DNA from: Solea solea
Lineage: Eukaryota; Chordata; Actinopteri; Pleuronectiformes; Soleidae
Direction: 5' to 3'
DNA: 64,000 bases
NCBI RefSeq assembly: GCF_958295425.1
Contig: NC_081153.1
Location: 8,650,635-8,714,634 of the forward strand
Position 1 is the first letter of the stretch. Each line of letters begins with the position of its first letter. A program made the position numbers and the translations under genes. The notes under the pieces were generated by a model, which searched no databases, had not been told where the DNA came from, and was given only the letters and a program-made list of their open reading frames with translations. Below, piece by piece: positions 46,398-57,180 of this stretch.

Positions 46398-46480
46398 AGA
46401 TAAAAATGCTGATTTTCTCTATGGAGTTTGGTTCGGGGGAGTGAGCGGTTTACAAATTACAGTTTCCTAATAGTGTCTTG
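46398..46480. repeat. Family A right half only (copy 5)
   Basis: GATAAAAATGCTGATTTTCT followed by CTATGGAGTTTGGTTCGGGG and GAGTGAGCGGTTTACAAATT is the right arm of family A. No left arm lies within 400 bp upstream. Confidence 0.7.
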
Positions 46481-48368
46481 GTGTCTTCATAGACACATTG
46501 AAGGGGCATGACACCATTTCCCTTCTCTGCTCACACTTGCTGTGTGACTGGGATGGACCAGCTGGTACAGGTACCATGTTTTGAATGGCTTATATTTTCC
46601 TTGTGAAATCTGAGTTGGATTCTTCCTCGTGAATCCACAATATACAGAAATCCCCGTGCTCTCCCTCATCCTTTTGGACACTCATGCATCCTGTTATCTG
46701 TGAAACTGCCTCAGACATGTCCAGTCTTGCCGGTCATGGGAAGACAGCTTGACTCCTGTCTACACAACGGCCGGCTTTGTACAAAAAAACATTGACCACT
46801 TATGAGGAACCTTTTCCGCTGTGAATCGACTCCTGTGTCCACTACATAAGGGATTGATTCAGTGTGGCTATTCTTTCAACAAAGCCTTTGACAGTGTGGA
46901 AGACCCCTGGCTGTGGTGTGGTGGCGGCGGAACACAGCCGTACAGATCAGGGAGAGGGGAATACCGCTCGGTTTGAACGGCACAAACCAGCAGGTCTAAA
47001 TATATCAGTTTGATTCAGAGCGACAAGACAGAACTGGCTCCAATGTGACAAACCTTCTGTCTTTACGCTGAATAAATAAAAAAAGAGCTTTATCTTTGAA
47101 GCGAGTTAATAAATTAAAACTACAAGCAGCAGCTGCACGGCCTGAAAACATGAAGATGATCTATAGCAGGGATTCCCAAAGACTGGGTCAGTTTGGGGTC
47201 CACGAACAAATTCGCAACCAAATTTTAGTTAAGATGTATATTTATTGTGTTAAAATAACATGGAAAACAAAGATTTATTATCAGTAGTGATATTTAGTGT
47301 ATTAAGTGATGTGAAGTTAAATTACATTATGGATAAATTTGCTCTTCATTTTTATTGTGATTTGTGTCACTATAGTTTAAAAAAGACTTTTTTATATGTT
47401 TTTATTTTTGTTACGGCCAGTCGTAACAATTTTATAGAATAATCATAAGATTGGGTGTAAATACTTTTAAATCCAGTCCAATCCAACTTCATTTACATGG
47501 TTTTTTATTTACACGTGGTTCCATCCTTCTTTGTGTCATGTTATCCTGATAACATCAACATTTACACACATTTTTCATCCTTTGTACATCTATTCTAATA
47601 TTACAACAGCACTCTGTAGAACCTAAGCAGACACACTAGGAATTCAAATCAGTGTGTCGACCGCCTGACGAGCCATGTCACGTGTGATGAATGTACGTAC
47701 GACAGACTCATACATCTAACTGACATGCGGCAACATTAGCATTCTGCCAGAGTAGCACGTTTCACCATGTTTGTTTTGACCAAGTTTTTTGAAATTTAGT
47801 TTCACTTTAATGTGGAACCTTTCAGAAGGCTGTACAGTAACATTTATAACCATCATATATAGCCAAAAACTATTAAAAAAAAAGAAGCAACAACAGTAAA
47901 ACAATACATCGTATAACATCCCACACCGTTTTACAAAGAGGTGTGTTTTAAGATGCTAATTGTAGCTCTCAGACTATATTCAGGATTATTCAGAGGTTGG
48001 AACGTCGTAATTACGATAACCTAAAGAATAAAGCACGAAATAGTTTAGTCAGAAAAAGTCTTCAGTCTTCAGAAAGTGATCAAACGAAAATGCATAATAA
48101 CTACTACAAAGTAAATCAGGTCATTTAAAGCTGCAACAAATTCATTCATCAAATCAGTTTGAGAGAAAAGGATTGAAAGTTTAATCGATAAATTGAGAAA
48201 AAAAAGAACAGTTGCTCATGATATTTAGTTGCAGTCCTAACTTAGGCCTCATCCACATGAAAACAGTTCGTTTTCAATCAATCATGAAAGTTGCAATTAG
48301 TTGCAGGCATAATTTCATGTATGATAAATATTTATTGTGTGTCATAAACTGAAAATTCGCTATTTACT
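46481..48368. other. Non-coding sequence
   Basis: A hAT-end-like CAGGGATTCCCAAAGACTGG is at 47167-47186. The rest is AT-rich with no gene recognised. Confidence 0.45.
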
Positions 48369-48795
48369 AGTGGTGGGTCAAAATATCAATTTGGTGATAT
48401 ATCGTTGTCCTTCCTCGCGTCTCTACATCATGTCTCCTCACGGGGGCGTTGCTGAAATGAATGGGGGAAAACTTGGGTGGAAGTTTCCTGACCTGTAGAA
48501 GAGGGAGTTTACAACGGGATAATGGTGGAGAAAGCTACGTTAAGAGATGCTCCATCCATGTTCAATACATAGGCTTTGTGCACTTTGTTCTCTATGTTGC
48601 GAATAAAGAGAGAAATCCTGCACTTTGAGCTTTTCACGTTAACATTTTGTTTTCTTCGGTTATACAGATATCGCGATGTATCACTAAACGATTGTCTCAC
48701 AATATACCGATTATCACAGAATCGTCGTATCGTGATATTATTGGTATCGTGGACCATGTATCTCGTATCGTGCGGTACCCTGTGATTCACGCCGC
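48369..48795 (+). repeat. Family G repeat (ATCGTATCG-rich), copy 1
   Basis: GGTGGGTCAAAATATCAATT and GTGATATATCGTTGTCCTTC at the left; ATTATTGGTATCGTGGACCA, TGTATCTCGTATCGTGCGGT and ACCCTGTGATTCACGCC at the right. The order and ends match 55570-55885. Confidence 0.65.
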
Positions 48796-49753
48796 CTACT
48801 ACTTTCAGTGTTATCACAGTTGCAGCGTCCCAGTAAACAAACTACACTTCTCGAAGCATAAAATAGTATTCAGCCACAGCTGTTTATGGTAATTCTACAA
48901 ATGCTTTAAAATTAACATGGTGATAATATTGTCAGTGTTAAGATGCTACAGACACACTGTCCCACCTGCAGTGTGTGTGTGTGGGTTGAGCACGACTGAG
49001 GGTGACAACATATGTCAGACACAATCTGCACACACACACACGCGCCGCACTTGATTAGCTCCTGTACAGTCACACGCAGGCAGATGTTTACATGTATAGT
49101 TTAATTTATTTTTTAAATTTTATCTTCCCTCCCACCACCTTTCGTTCGTCTGAATATTCACGGTGACAGATCTGGCAGAAATGGTAATATGGCTCCTCTC
49201 ATGCATCTGTGGTAATGAGATGAGCTGGGATTTGCTACAGTCTGTAGCTTCTGCTGCTTCTGCTGCTGCTGCTGCTGCTGCCATGATCATTTGTGTCACC
49301 AGCTAATCCTCCCATTGATTAAGGCCTTGAACAAACCCAGCAGAGCTGCCTCACTTACTCTGACACTCTGGCATATGTCAATCCTAGTGTGACCACGTAT
49401 CATAGTGTTTATGTTATTTCTCACCAGGGCACAACAACAGTAATGTCGACGAAGATCAAACGTTATCTTTCAACTGTCGAGCCATTTCGACTTCATTGCC
49501 AAAATAACACCCGAATGCTCGGAACCCTCCTTCAAAAAAAACAAGACATCTTGATTTCAGATAAACTGCCTAATTAAGGGTGGTGGTGGTGGGGTGAATA
49601 AAACATGAGCTCCAGTGAATGAATGAATGAGTTAAAACTATTCAGTGTTTGTGTGTAATCCCCGTGAATCCAACTGTTCTGTTCAACGGCTCTTCACAGC
49701 ACACATTCCTCAGCTACTTCCAATTTAAAACACAAAGGCTTGACCCCTCTTCC
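48796..49753. other. Unique non-coding sequence with CTG repeat
   Basis: (CTG)n at about 49251-49280 within non-repetitive DNA (49150-49380) that has features of a conserved element. TG and CA patches at 48970 and 49030. No gene recognised. Confidence 0.45.
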
Positions 49754-49768
49754 ACACACACACACACC

Positions 49769-49806
<38 letters not shown>
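49754..49806. repeat. (CA)n microsatellite
   Basis: About 50 bp of CA with one CCCG interruption, directly upstream of a family A copy. Confidence 0.95.
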
Positions 49807-49809
<3 letters not shown>

Positions 49810-49860
49810 GTTGTACCTGCTTTTCTGACTGGAAACTTAAGTTTGCAAACCGTTCACACC

Positions 49861-50093
49861 CCTGCACCAAAGTCCATAGAGAAAAACAGCATTTTTAGCT
49901 TGTGGGGGACACAGTAGCTGCTGCTCTACTGCTGCACCTTTTGGTCATTTTCTGTCACTCTTGTTAATCCAAATAGAAGTTTTCAAACACCGAATTGAAA
50001 ACAACTGATGGAGGCAACAGTGGACCAACACCTCCTATGTGCTATGATGTAAAATGACTCATTTTCTCTGTGGAATTTGGTGTGGGGAGTGAG
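49861..50093. repeat. Family A foldback element, copy 6
   Basis: The left arm CTGCACCAAAGTCCATAGAG is mirrored by CATTTTCTCTGTGGAATTTG (then GTGTGGGGAG). The shared outer sequence continues right to about 50340 (AAGACATAAATATGTTCTTA, AGGCTGGTGTCACAAAGTCA, an A-run, CGTCCCTTTAAG) and left to about 49820 (TTTTCTGACTGGAAACTTAA), suggesting a full unit of about 500 bp. Confidence 0.8.
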
Positions 50094-50340
50094 CGTCAGT
50101 TTCCAGTTGCAAAAAGGCTGTCTAATCTGTAAATAAAGACATAAATATGTTCTTAAGATATTGTAGACTTAAGCTGATGTAGATTTTTTTGTTAGCTAAG
50201 ACTTTTGTTAAGTAGCTAAAAACAGGTTTTCATTGTTTATATTGTTAATCCGTTAATTTACTTTTGTGTCTCAGGCTGGTGTCACAAAGTCACTACACTA
50301 AAAAAAAAAAACAGAACCGTCCCTTTAAGGCACAGACAGT

Positions 50341-51063
50341 CACTCTATCATGGTACTGAAAATAGACTTATATAAAAAATAAATAAAAATAAAGGCAACA
50401 ACAACAAAAGCTCTTCGACTAAACCGTTAATCAAACTGAATAATGTTCTTTTTTTTCATTCCGGCTCGCGATCTTTCTCACCTCCACACCGACAAACACC
50501 GTTCTGCTACTTCCACACCAACTGATCTCCATCTGTTTCAGTCCCCGCAGGCTCAGTACCTGCTGGAACAAATGATCCTGCTTTGATAGAGCAGTGCCCG
50601 ACTACATAATGTAACCGCGTGTCATTGTTTGGCTGGCTGAGTGGTTTGGAGCAGCAGATCTGTTGCCCTACATTCCCTAAGTGCTTTGAAATTGTAGGTA
50701 GAAGTGGGTCATAACACAAACGGTGAGCAGAGACTTTGCCTGTGGATAATGAAGACAGCCCGACGCTGCGCTAATCAATTATAACAGCAAGCTTCTCATT
50801 CTTAATAATCTGCTGTTTAACCCTGGCGGAGGTTTGTTCCACTTAAGTGCGTGATGAAAGACTGTCCAAGATCATTTGTTACCTTTGTACATTTCTGCAA
50901 AAGCAAAAGTACGCGTGAGCTCATATTTCTGAACCAAAACAACATATTGTAATGTGATAGTGTTCTAGCTTTTGTCATAGAAGTATCATTGTGTATCTAA
51001 AAGGGTCCAAATGCTTGTTTACACACAATTTATTTGTGAAATTTCTTCTTTTTTTATTACCAT
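50341..51063. other. Non-coding sequence
   Basis: No gene or element recognised. Confidence 0.5.
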
Positions 51064-51240
51064 GGTTCTCAAACTATGCTACATGTATTTCATTTTCTAC
51101 GCACTCTGGTCAAAATTCCTCAGCTCCACTTCGATCACATACCCTGGTATAAAGAGTAGAGTATTTTTGATTGTCTTCCAGGTACCACCAAAAGAAGCTT
51201 GCGTAGCACTGGTGGTACATGTACCACAGTTTGAGAATCT
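51064..51240. mobile_element. hAT-like short MITE
   Basis: GGTTCTCAAACTATGC at the left and CCACAGTTTGAGAATCT at the right are inverted. The right part GTAGCACTGGTGGTACATGT is typical of a small fish hAT derivative. 177 bp, non-coding. Confidence 0.65.
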
Positions 51241-51595
51241 CCAAGCACAATATGTGAGGGACCTCCCTTGTATCTTGTAATAACCTTTAACTTAATAATC
51301 ATCTGGATAAAGCTAGAACAAGGCTGGTACATGGCAAAAAAACAACAACCCTCGATCCATCCTTTTAAATGGTGTAAATGAACTGACCTGAGGCGTCATT
51401 TATAAAAATGTAGCCAATAATCCTTCATAAAACGTTTATAAAAATAGTACACATCTTTCGGTTTGCTCAGCAAGGCCAATTAGAAAGTAAGACTATCCTA
51501 ATATGGCCTACAGGGGGCCTTTACTGGTTGTAAAAAATAACTTTGAATGGAAGTCAATGGTACAATGTACTTCTACTTTTCACTTGATTTATAAG
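51241..51595. other. Non-coding sequence
   Basis: Nothing recognised. Confidence 0.5.
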
Positions 51596-51740
51596 TAAGA
51601 AAATGTTATTTGTATAGCACCTGCTTCACAGGTAAAACAAGTAAAATACATAAAAATACTGAAAACACGTAAACAGGAAAAGCACAATAAAAAATAAAAC
51701 AATAAGGACTCTAGTCTAAATTTTAAAACTGAAGAGTTAT
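51596..51740. repeat. TTATTTGTATAGCAC repeat fragment
   Basis: AAATGTTATTTGTATAGCAC followed by CAGGTAAAACAAGTAAAAT and A-rich sequence resembles the end of a common fish interspersed repeat (TTATTTATATAGCACC...). It is short and worn. Confidence 0.4.
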
Positions 51741-52941
51741 TGGTCTCAATCACTAGTTTCAGTTTTGTTATCTATCTTATAAAAGATAATCATGTTATAA
51801 AAGAGAATTTTAATCTCAAAGAGGCTTTCCTGGTTAGATAAAGGTTAACGTAAACAAAACAAAAAACCCATATAAAAATAGAAGAAACTGTGTTAGTACA
51901 CGCGAGAACACGTTTAAACACATTCCTTTCAATTCTCTAACATCATGATTTCCCCCCCCCCGAATACCTGCTTCCCTCAGACTAGATCTAACACAGTCAG
52001 ATTGTCTTTAAGTGTAAGCGTGGACGTGTGCCTTTGACGCACACTGTCTGGACACAATGATGTGTTCAGAGTAACATGTAGTCTCCGTAAGTGCAGCGGC
52101 TGATTCACAGTCTCGAGTGACTCAGCTCCATTGTGAGAAACACTCGGCCACAGTTTGGCGGTGAAGCGGCTGACGACCGGACTCCTCCTCTGCCTCGGCT
52201 TGTTTGTTTGTCCTCCCACAATGCAACGGGAAATAGAAAAGGGGGTGGGGGGGGTTGTTTGGGAGAACAGCATGGATCCTTCAGCCAAATGGACATGTGT
52301 TTACTTTGGGATGTTTCCTTATCAGTCACAGTAACGAGGACAACATGAAACATATAAATAGCTTTTCTTCAGTGGCTTCTGTGGAGCCAACGAATGAAAC
52401 CCTGCCAGGATAATTTAACAAATGATTCTAAACTCTTAATGTGTGTGGGGGGGACAACAGATGTTTACCAAGGATGAAGTACAAATCATTCATGGTTTAA
52501 ATGATGTTTTAAACAACACTCTACATAAGGTTACAAACATTTATCCTCAACAGTGAGTGAGCAACGTCAAAGCAATCGTGGGCAGCTTGAGTTGAAAATA
52601 CAAAAAAACACAAAAAAAATCTAACAGCTCTGTCAAGTTCCGTTTCAACAGTGTGAGACTGAGTACCCCCCCCCCCCCCCCCACCCCCCAAAGGAAATGT
52701 GTGTATTAATAACTCCTGTTCCTCATGATTATCACCACAGCGAAAACAAGAGCAGCAACAGCGTCATAAAAATAAGTCCTTCAGGATGATTCACTCGCAC
52801 ACTAATTGGGGAACAAAGCCAGTGAACAAAGAGAACAAGGGGAATTTTCTCAGCACTGTTGTCGTGTTTAAGGCAAGGTGCGAGAACACACGTGTACAGA
52901 GCGAGCCATGTTCTCTGACACGCACGCATATACAGTATATA
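51741..52941. other. Non-coding sequence with poly(C)/poly(G) tracts
   Basis: C10 at 51953-51962, a G-rich tract at 52241-52255 and C17 at 52666-52682. Opposing open frames at 51977-52353 have no domain. No gene called. Confidence 0.5.
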
Positions 52942-53090
52942 CACTATATGGACAGAAGCAGTGGGACGCCTGACCATAATGACATATTCAAATTCATATA
53001 CAGTACTTTAATATGGAGTCGGTCCCTTTTGCAGCTATAACTGCTTCTTGGAAGACTTTCCTCAAGACTTTTGAAGTGTTTCTATGTGAC
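52942..53090 (+). mobile_element. Tc1-like transposon, one-end fragment
   Basis: It begins CACTATATGGACAGAAGCAG after TA and continues CATATACAGTACTTTAATAT, GGAGTCGGTCCCTTTTGCAG and CTATAACTGCTTCTTGGAAG, the same outer 130 bp as the element at 40267-40602. Sequence similarity ends near 53090. No second end was found. Confidence 0.75.
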
Positions 53091-53346
53091 ACACGGCAAG
53101 AATCCGAGCCACTGCGATTAATAATCTGACATGATGACCGCTGGGAAAGATCCCGACATAATAAGGAACAAGAATGAGGAAGTAACCTATGCTAACTGCT
53201 GTACAATCAAAGCTACATTATTGTGATGCATCAAAGGAAACGAAATGATGATGGAGGCAAAACATCACATTTGCATGCTAGGTTACCTCGATGACAATAG
53301 TATACTGTAACACCCTAGTTTAAAGGAGCTATTCATTAATAACATT
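53091..53346. promoter_or_regulatory. Upstream region of the coiled-coil gene
   Basis: AT-rich, without a TATA box or CpG island that I can recognise. If 53347-54222 is transcribed, its promoter or a 5' exon should lie here or further left. No splice acceptor directly joins the start codon. Confidence 0.2.
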
Positions 53347-54222
53347 ATGACGGATAATAAAACAGAAAGCGCAAGTTCCTCAAAGGTCAATGAGGTGAAT
53401 TTAGCTAAATTTTTGGCCCTGACCGAATATGAACAGCTAGCACACTTGCACAACGGGCTTTCCGGTGTCTTGCAAAATATAGAAGTGCAAAACGATTCTT
53501 ATAAAGTTAAATCGTTCGATGCCGACGAGGAAGAAATCATTTATCTCAGGAAAGAACTGCTTGAGCTGAGGAGAATGCGACAGAAAACGCACGACACCGC
53601 TAACGGCTGGAAACAAACGCAGGATTTCCTCAACCAGTTTGAGGAGCAGCTGCGGCAGTTGTATATAAAGCAAGACCCGCTGACGAAGAATATGCCAAAC
53701 TATAATCATAAATACTCCGAGTTGAGACGGAAGAGTGAGGACCTTGAGACAAATCTGAGGTGGCTGATTAAATTCATGTACGATAAAACCCTTTTCATCG
53801 AGGACAGGATAGAGAAATTTCAGAAGAGACAAATGGCGAAAAAAGAGAAAAAGAAACAGAAAGACAACTTGGCGATGATGAAGACGGTGGAGTTGAGGAA
53901 CACAACGGACAAGCAGTTGACCTGCACTGCCAGGCAACTGGAGAAGAAGGATCCCATAATACGCGACAAGGAGAAGCAGTGCAAGGAGATGAAGCAGCGT
54001 TTGTCGCAGAACTCTGAGATCATGTGGACCGTCAGAGAGCAAGGACAAGAAATGAAGTCTTTGAAAGCGTTTATTGTCATGTACCAAGAAACCGCTGAGA
54101 AGTACAAGCAGCACAACGAGAAACTGGCTGACCAAATAAGAGACACCAACGCGTTGTACTTGGAAGAGAAACTGAGGAACATGGATTTGACGAAGGTCTT
54201 GCAGGAGAACAGTAAGAAGTAG
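53347..54222 (+). CDS. Unidentified intronless coiled-coil protein, 291 aa
   Basis: I do not recognise this protein. It is a single uninterrupted frame starting MTDNKTESASSSKVNEVNL, with A at -3 of the ATG and TAG at 54220. Residues 1-58 are polar, with a possible helical LAKFLALTEYEQLAHLHNGL (19-38). Heptad-like segments lie at about 58-86 (EEEIIYLRKELLELRRMRQK), 95-160 and 196-289. A strongly basic stretch, KRQMAKKEKKKQKD, is at 160-173. There is no signal peptide or membrane segment. The composition is rich in Lys, Glu and Gln. Codons are biased to G/C in third position (CTG, AAG, GAG), unlike the AT-rich flanks, which supports real coding. The pattern vaguely recalls axonemal or basal-body CCDC proteins (DUF4515 type), a guess only. 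After the stop the frame continues 18 codons to another stop, so a slightly longer ancestor is possible. Lack of introns suggests a retrogene or a lineage-specific single-exon gene. No poly(A) trace or target duplication was found. Confidence 0.6.
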   Translation: MTDNKTESASSSKVNEVNLAKFLALTEYEQLAHLHNGLSGVLQNIEVQNDSYKVKSFDADEEEIIYLRKELLELRRMRQKTHDTANGWKQTQDFLNQFEEQLRQLYIKQDPLTKNMPNYNHKYSELRRKSEDLETNLRWLIKFMYDKTLFIEDRIEKFQKRQMAKKEKKKQKDNLAMMKTVELRNTTDKQLTCTARQLEKKDPIIRDKEKQCKEMKQRLSQNSEIMWTVREQGQEMKSLKAFIVMYQETAEKYKQHNEKLADQIRDTNALYLEEKLRNMDLTKVLQENSKK

Positions 54223-55375
54223 AAGACTGGAGGCAAAGACCTGGGCAAAAATAATCTCAAACACCTACCACCCATCTAGATTTGTTCGAAGCATCTTATA
54301 AACTCTGGACCTCCACTGTTTTGTCTTCAACAGCTTCTTCAGCACAGTCCGCCTTTACTTCTTCTTCATCATGCAGGAATCTCCAGCAAGCCCTGAACCA
54401 AAGCTTGAAGTTCTTTAACACAGTTCCTCTCATCCTTTCATCTCCTCAGTCCCATCCTCTTATCCGCCTTCATCGTTACTCAAAGCTCCCTCGCACAGTT
54501 CAAAACTGTCCATCAACTAAAAGGTTGTTAAAGTCTCATTCTCCCACATGTCTCCAGTATTTCTCAGGTGCAAAACTGGGCCAGATTTTTGTTGAGGTTT
54601 CTCAGTCTAGATGATGGTATTTACAGAAACAGTCTACTGGACTTGCAGTAGCTGTTTTTTTGAGTAATGATTAATGAGGTCATCATGCTCTTAATTGCTT
54701 CAGTTCATTGTTCTCCAATTCCCTCTGTTCTATAAAGTTCCTTTTATTGAATATTTGGGGAAATACAAGCATATTCTATGAATAACAGATACATTAAAAC
54801 AGATGATCCCTCCCATGATCCAAAGACTGGATCATGTTTTGGGTTCCCAAACAAGTTTGCAGAGCTTTTCCAACCTTTTATAGTTAAAATGTGTATGTGT
54901 ATGTGTATATGTTGTAATAATTTATTTACCAAACATCTCTTGGAAAGGATTCATTGGCTAATTAAAAATTATATTAGGTTTTCACAGATATGGGTGGAAA
55001 TGACTTTTTTGACAACTCGCAATTGTCTGCCATCTTTAAAAAGTGGTTCCCCAGATGGAACGTTTGGTAAACACCGTAGGGTACAAATCAGCTAAACACG
55101 TACACACTTCCTGCCAATAAGCCCTCCTAAATGTTACGCAACAAACTGTCCTAAATGTAGTTTATTGCCAAGATGTGAATATTCTAATCCAGATGACATT
55201 GCATTTCCAGCAGTTGGCATCCGTAATGTTGCTTTTCCTCTTTTGCCCTTTTCTCATGGCCAGAGTTTCTAACCATGTTTTAACTGTTCAACCTTCACTG
55301 AAACGAAAAATGTTTTGGGAGTGTGCAGAGGAACTCTTTGAAACAACATTCTTAAGAACTACTGGTTCTTTCCTT
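54223..55375. other. 3' flank of the coiled-coil gene
   Basis: No clear AATAAA in the first 500 bases. A T-rich, Ser/Pro-encoding open frame at 54282-54614 has no recognisable domain and could be decayed 3' sequence. TGTATG repeats at 54890-54910. No gene called. Confidence 0.4.
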
Positions 55376-55560
55376 TTGTAGTCGGAAATTGGAATTTCAT
55401 GGTCATGGGGTGTTCCTGTGTTAGGATTTCCAACTTAGAAACTTGGCGCAACCTCACCAACTCCAGCAATGGATTCCAAGTTGGCTGCCACCATACAAAC
55501 ACTGCTACATTTGCAGTTAATAGCATGTGTTTCACAGTCATACACGTAGTACCCACCCCA
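55376..55560. repeat. Family B fragment
   Basis: TTTGTAGTCGGAAATTGGAA, TTTCCAACTTAGAAACTTGG, CGCAACCTCACCAACTCCAG and GATTCCAAGTTGGCTGCCAC match the left half of the copy at 63075-63345 and the repeats at 5215-5960. The right end is missing; family G begins directly after. Confidence 0.65.
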
Positions 55561-55569
55561 GAGATTAGG

Positions 55570-55885
55570 AGTGAGTCAAAATATTGATTCAGTGACATAT
55601 CGTCATACCTTCCTCGTGCAATACAATAATCGATACACCAATGTAGATATTATAATGAACAAATTAAGACGCTCTCAAGTCAGTTTCACCTACTGGGCGT
55701 CACTACTTCATGTCTCCTCCCTTTTAACTTTTCACAGGCGTTTTTTGTTTTCTTCAGTGAGACAGATATCGTGTGCTATATGATTGTCACTGTCATTGTC
55801 ATTGTATTGTGCTATTATTGGTATTGTGGACCATGTATCGCATATCGTATCGTGAGGAACCCTGTGATTCACACCCCTACCTGAG
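55570..55885 (+). repeat. Family G repeat, copy 2
   Basis: GAGTCAAAATATTGATTCAG, GACATATCGTCATACCTTCC, then CTATTATTGGTATTGTGGAC, GCATATCGTATCGTGAGGAA and CCCTGTGATTCACACCCC. It shares both ends with 48369-48795 but has a shorter middle. Confidence 0.7.
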
Positions 55886-56795
55886 ATATGTTTGCGTTTA
55901 CAAATTTGCCACTGGAACACGGGGAACTCATACCCAAGATGTCATCGCTGGTATGCATGATCATTTTCCCAGAGTTGTGTATTGGTTAAATACGCAAAAA
56001 CGGAACGGTGGCGTTTTTCCAAAAATAATGCTTAAGGGCTCCCAAAAGGCTGTTTTTGTGGACTGATTCTCATGTGTACGTGCCCCAAATGTCCCGTTGT
56101 TGCCTCCTGTTTGAGGTGCTTGTTTTTCCCTTGAACAGCCTCCCTCCCTCCCTCCACCCAGGCTTCTCTTCACTCCCTCCTCCCTTGTCCACGTGCTCTC
56201 GCTCATCTGGATGGATACGAGCAGGGCCACTTCAAACACGTGCTCTCTGCCACCCTGCCCCCCTCCCTCCACCGTCTCTCTCTCTCTTTTTTATCCCTCT
56301 CTCTCTCTCTGTCTCTCCCTCCCTCTCTCCCACTATCAGCCTGTTTCCCCTTTGTCCTGACCATCTTGCTCTGAGCTGTGTGATTTACTCAGGCCTGAGA
56401 GACATGTGATCACTCTGCTGGATACCAAGAACTCTAGGCAGCCAATGTTTTTGAAGGAGGAGGACGAGAAGGAACAAGGAAAACAGTCTGACACAACCAG
56501 CCGACTATCAGGACATTCTGTTCGACCTGACGACTTGTAGATTCCTACTAAAACACAGTGATAACGTTTTAAAAAGTGAATAAAGTAACTAACCCTAGCC
56601 CTAACCCAGTTTAGTTTGCATTTAAATCTAGAACTTATTACATAGATATAGATCACACAACTAGCTGCCAGCTAAACCAGAGAGTTCCTAATACTAACAA
56701 GCTGAATGGGGGGTAGACGGAGTTAGACACACCTCATTCAGTAAATCAATTCCCCACTGGGGCTGGAAACACAGGGACAAGCACAGTGCAGTTGA
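55886..56795. other. Non-coding sequence with CT-rich tract
   Basis: A TGCTTAAGGGCTCCCAAAAG / TTTTTGTGGACTG segment may be a worn family C end. (CTCCCTCC)n-type pyrimidine tract at about 56110-56335. No gene recognised. Confidence 0.45.
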
Positions 56796-57180
56796 ACGGT
56801 GTATTCTGGAGTGGAATGGTTCAGTTCAGGTAACAGTACAGTATGTATTTTGTTTTTGCATTTCTATTAGGAATAGTACTAAAATAAACAGCCCTAACCA
56901 TTCCGTTCTTTAGCACCCTTCCCTTGGTCTACCAGAGTTAATGGTATGGTACAACGTCACTTGCGACCAGTGTTTCTTCGTCACATACAAAGCTTGATGT
57001 CTTGTTGAAACAAACCGAGCAGGAAAAAAAGTGCTGCTGGATGTCCTCCATTGTTGTCTGTTGTGTCGTTGTCCGCCTACCGTGTAAAGGTAGTGTTCTC
57101 AGTCGAAATGCAAGCCTGATCCAGGGCTTTACCATTCCAAACCACACCGTATTGTACCAAACCGAACCGTACCATGATTG
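56796..57180. repeat. Family H element, long copy
   Basis: GGTGTATTCTGGAGTGGAAT at the left and TACCATTCCAAACCACACCG, then TACCAAACCGAACCGTACCA at the right are partly inverted. The internal CCCTAACCATTCCGTTCTTT AGCACCCTTCCCTTGG is the inverse of the TGCCAAAGAATGGAATGG block at 14150 and 60295. Confidence 0.55.

Noticed and set aside
53437..54264. 275-codon open frame on the minus strand opposite the coiled-coil gene
   Set aside because: It is leucine/phenylalanine-rich with no domain, as expected for the complement of a Lys/Glu/Gln-rich frame with biased codons. The plus frame has the better start and composition.
56056..56409. 117-codon Ser/Pro/Leu-rich open frame
   Set aside because: It is produced by the CTCCCTCC pyrimidine tract.
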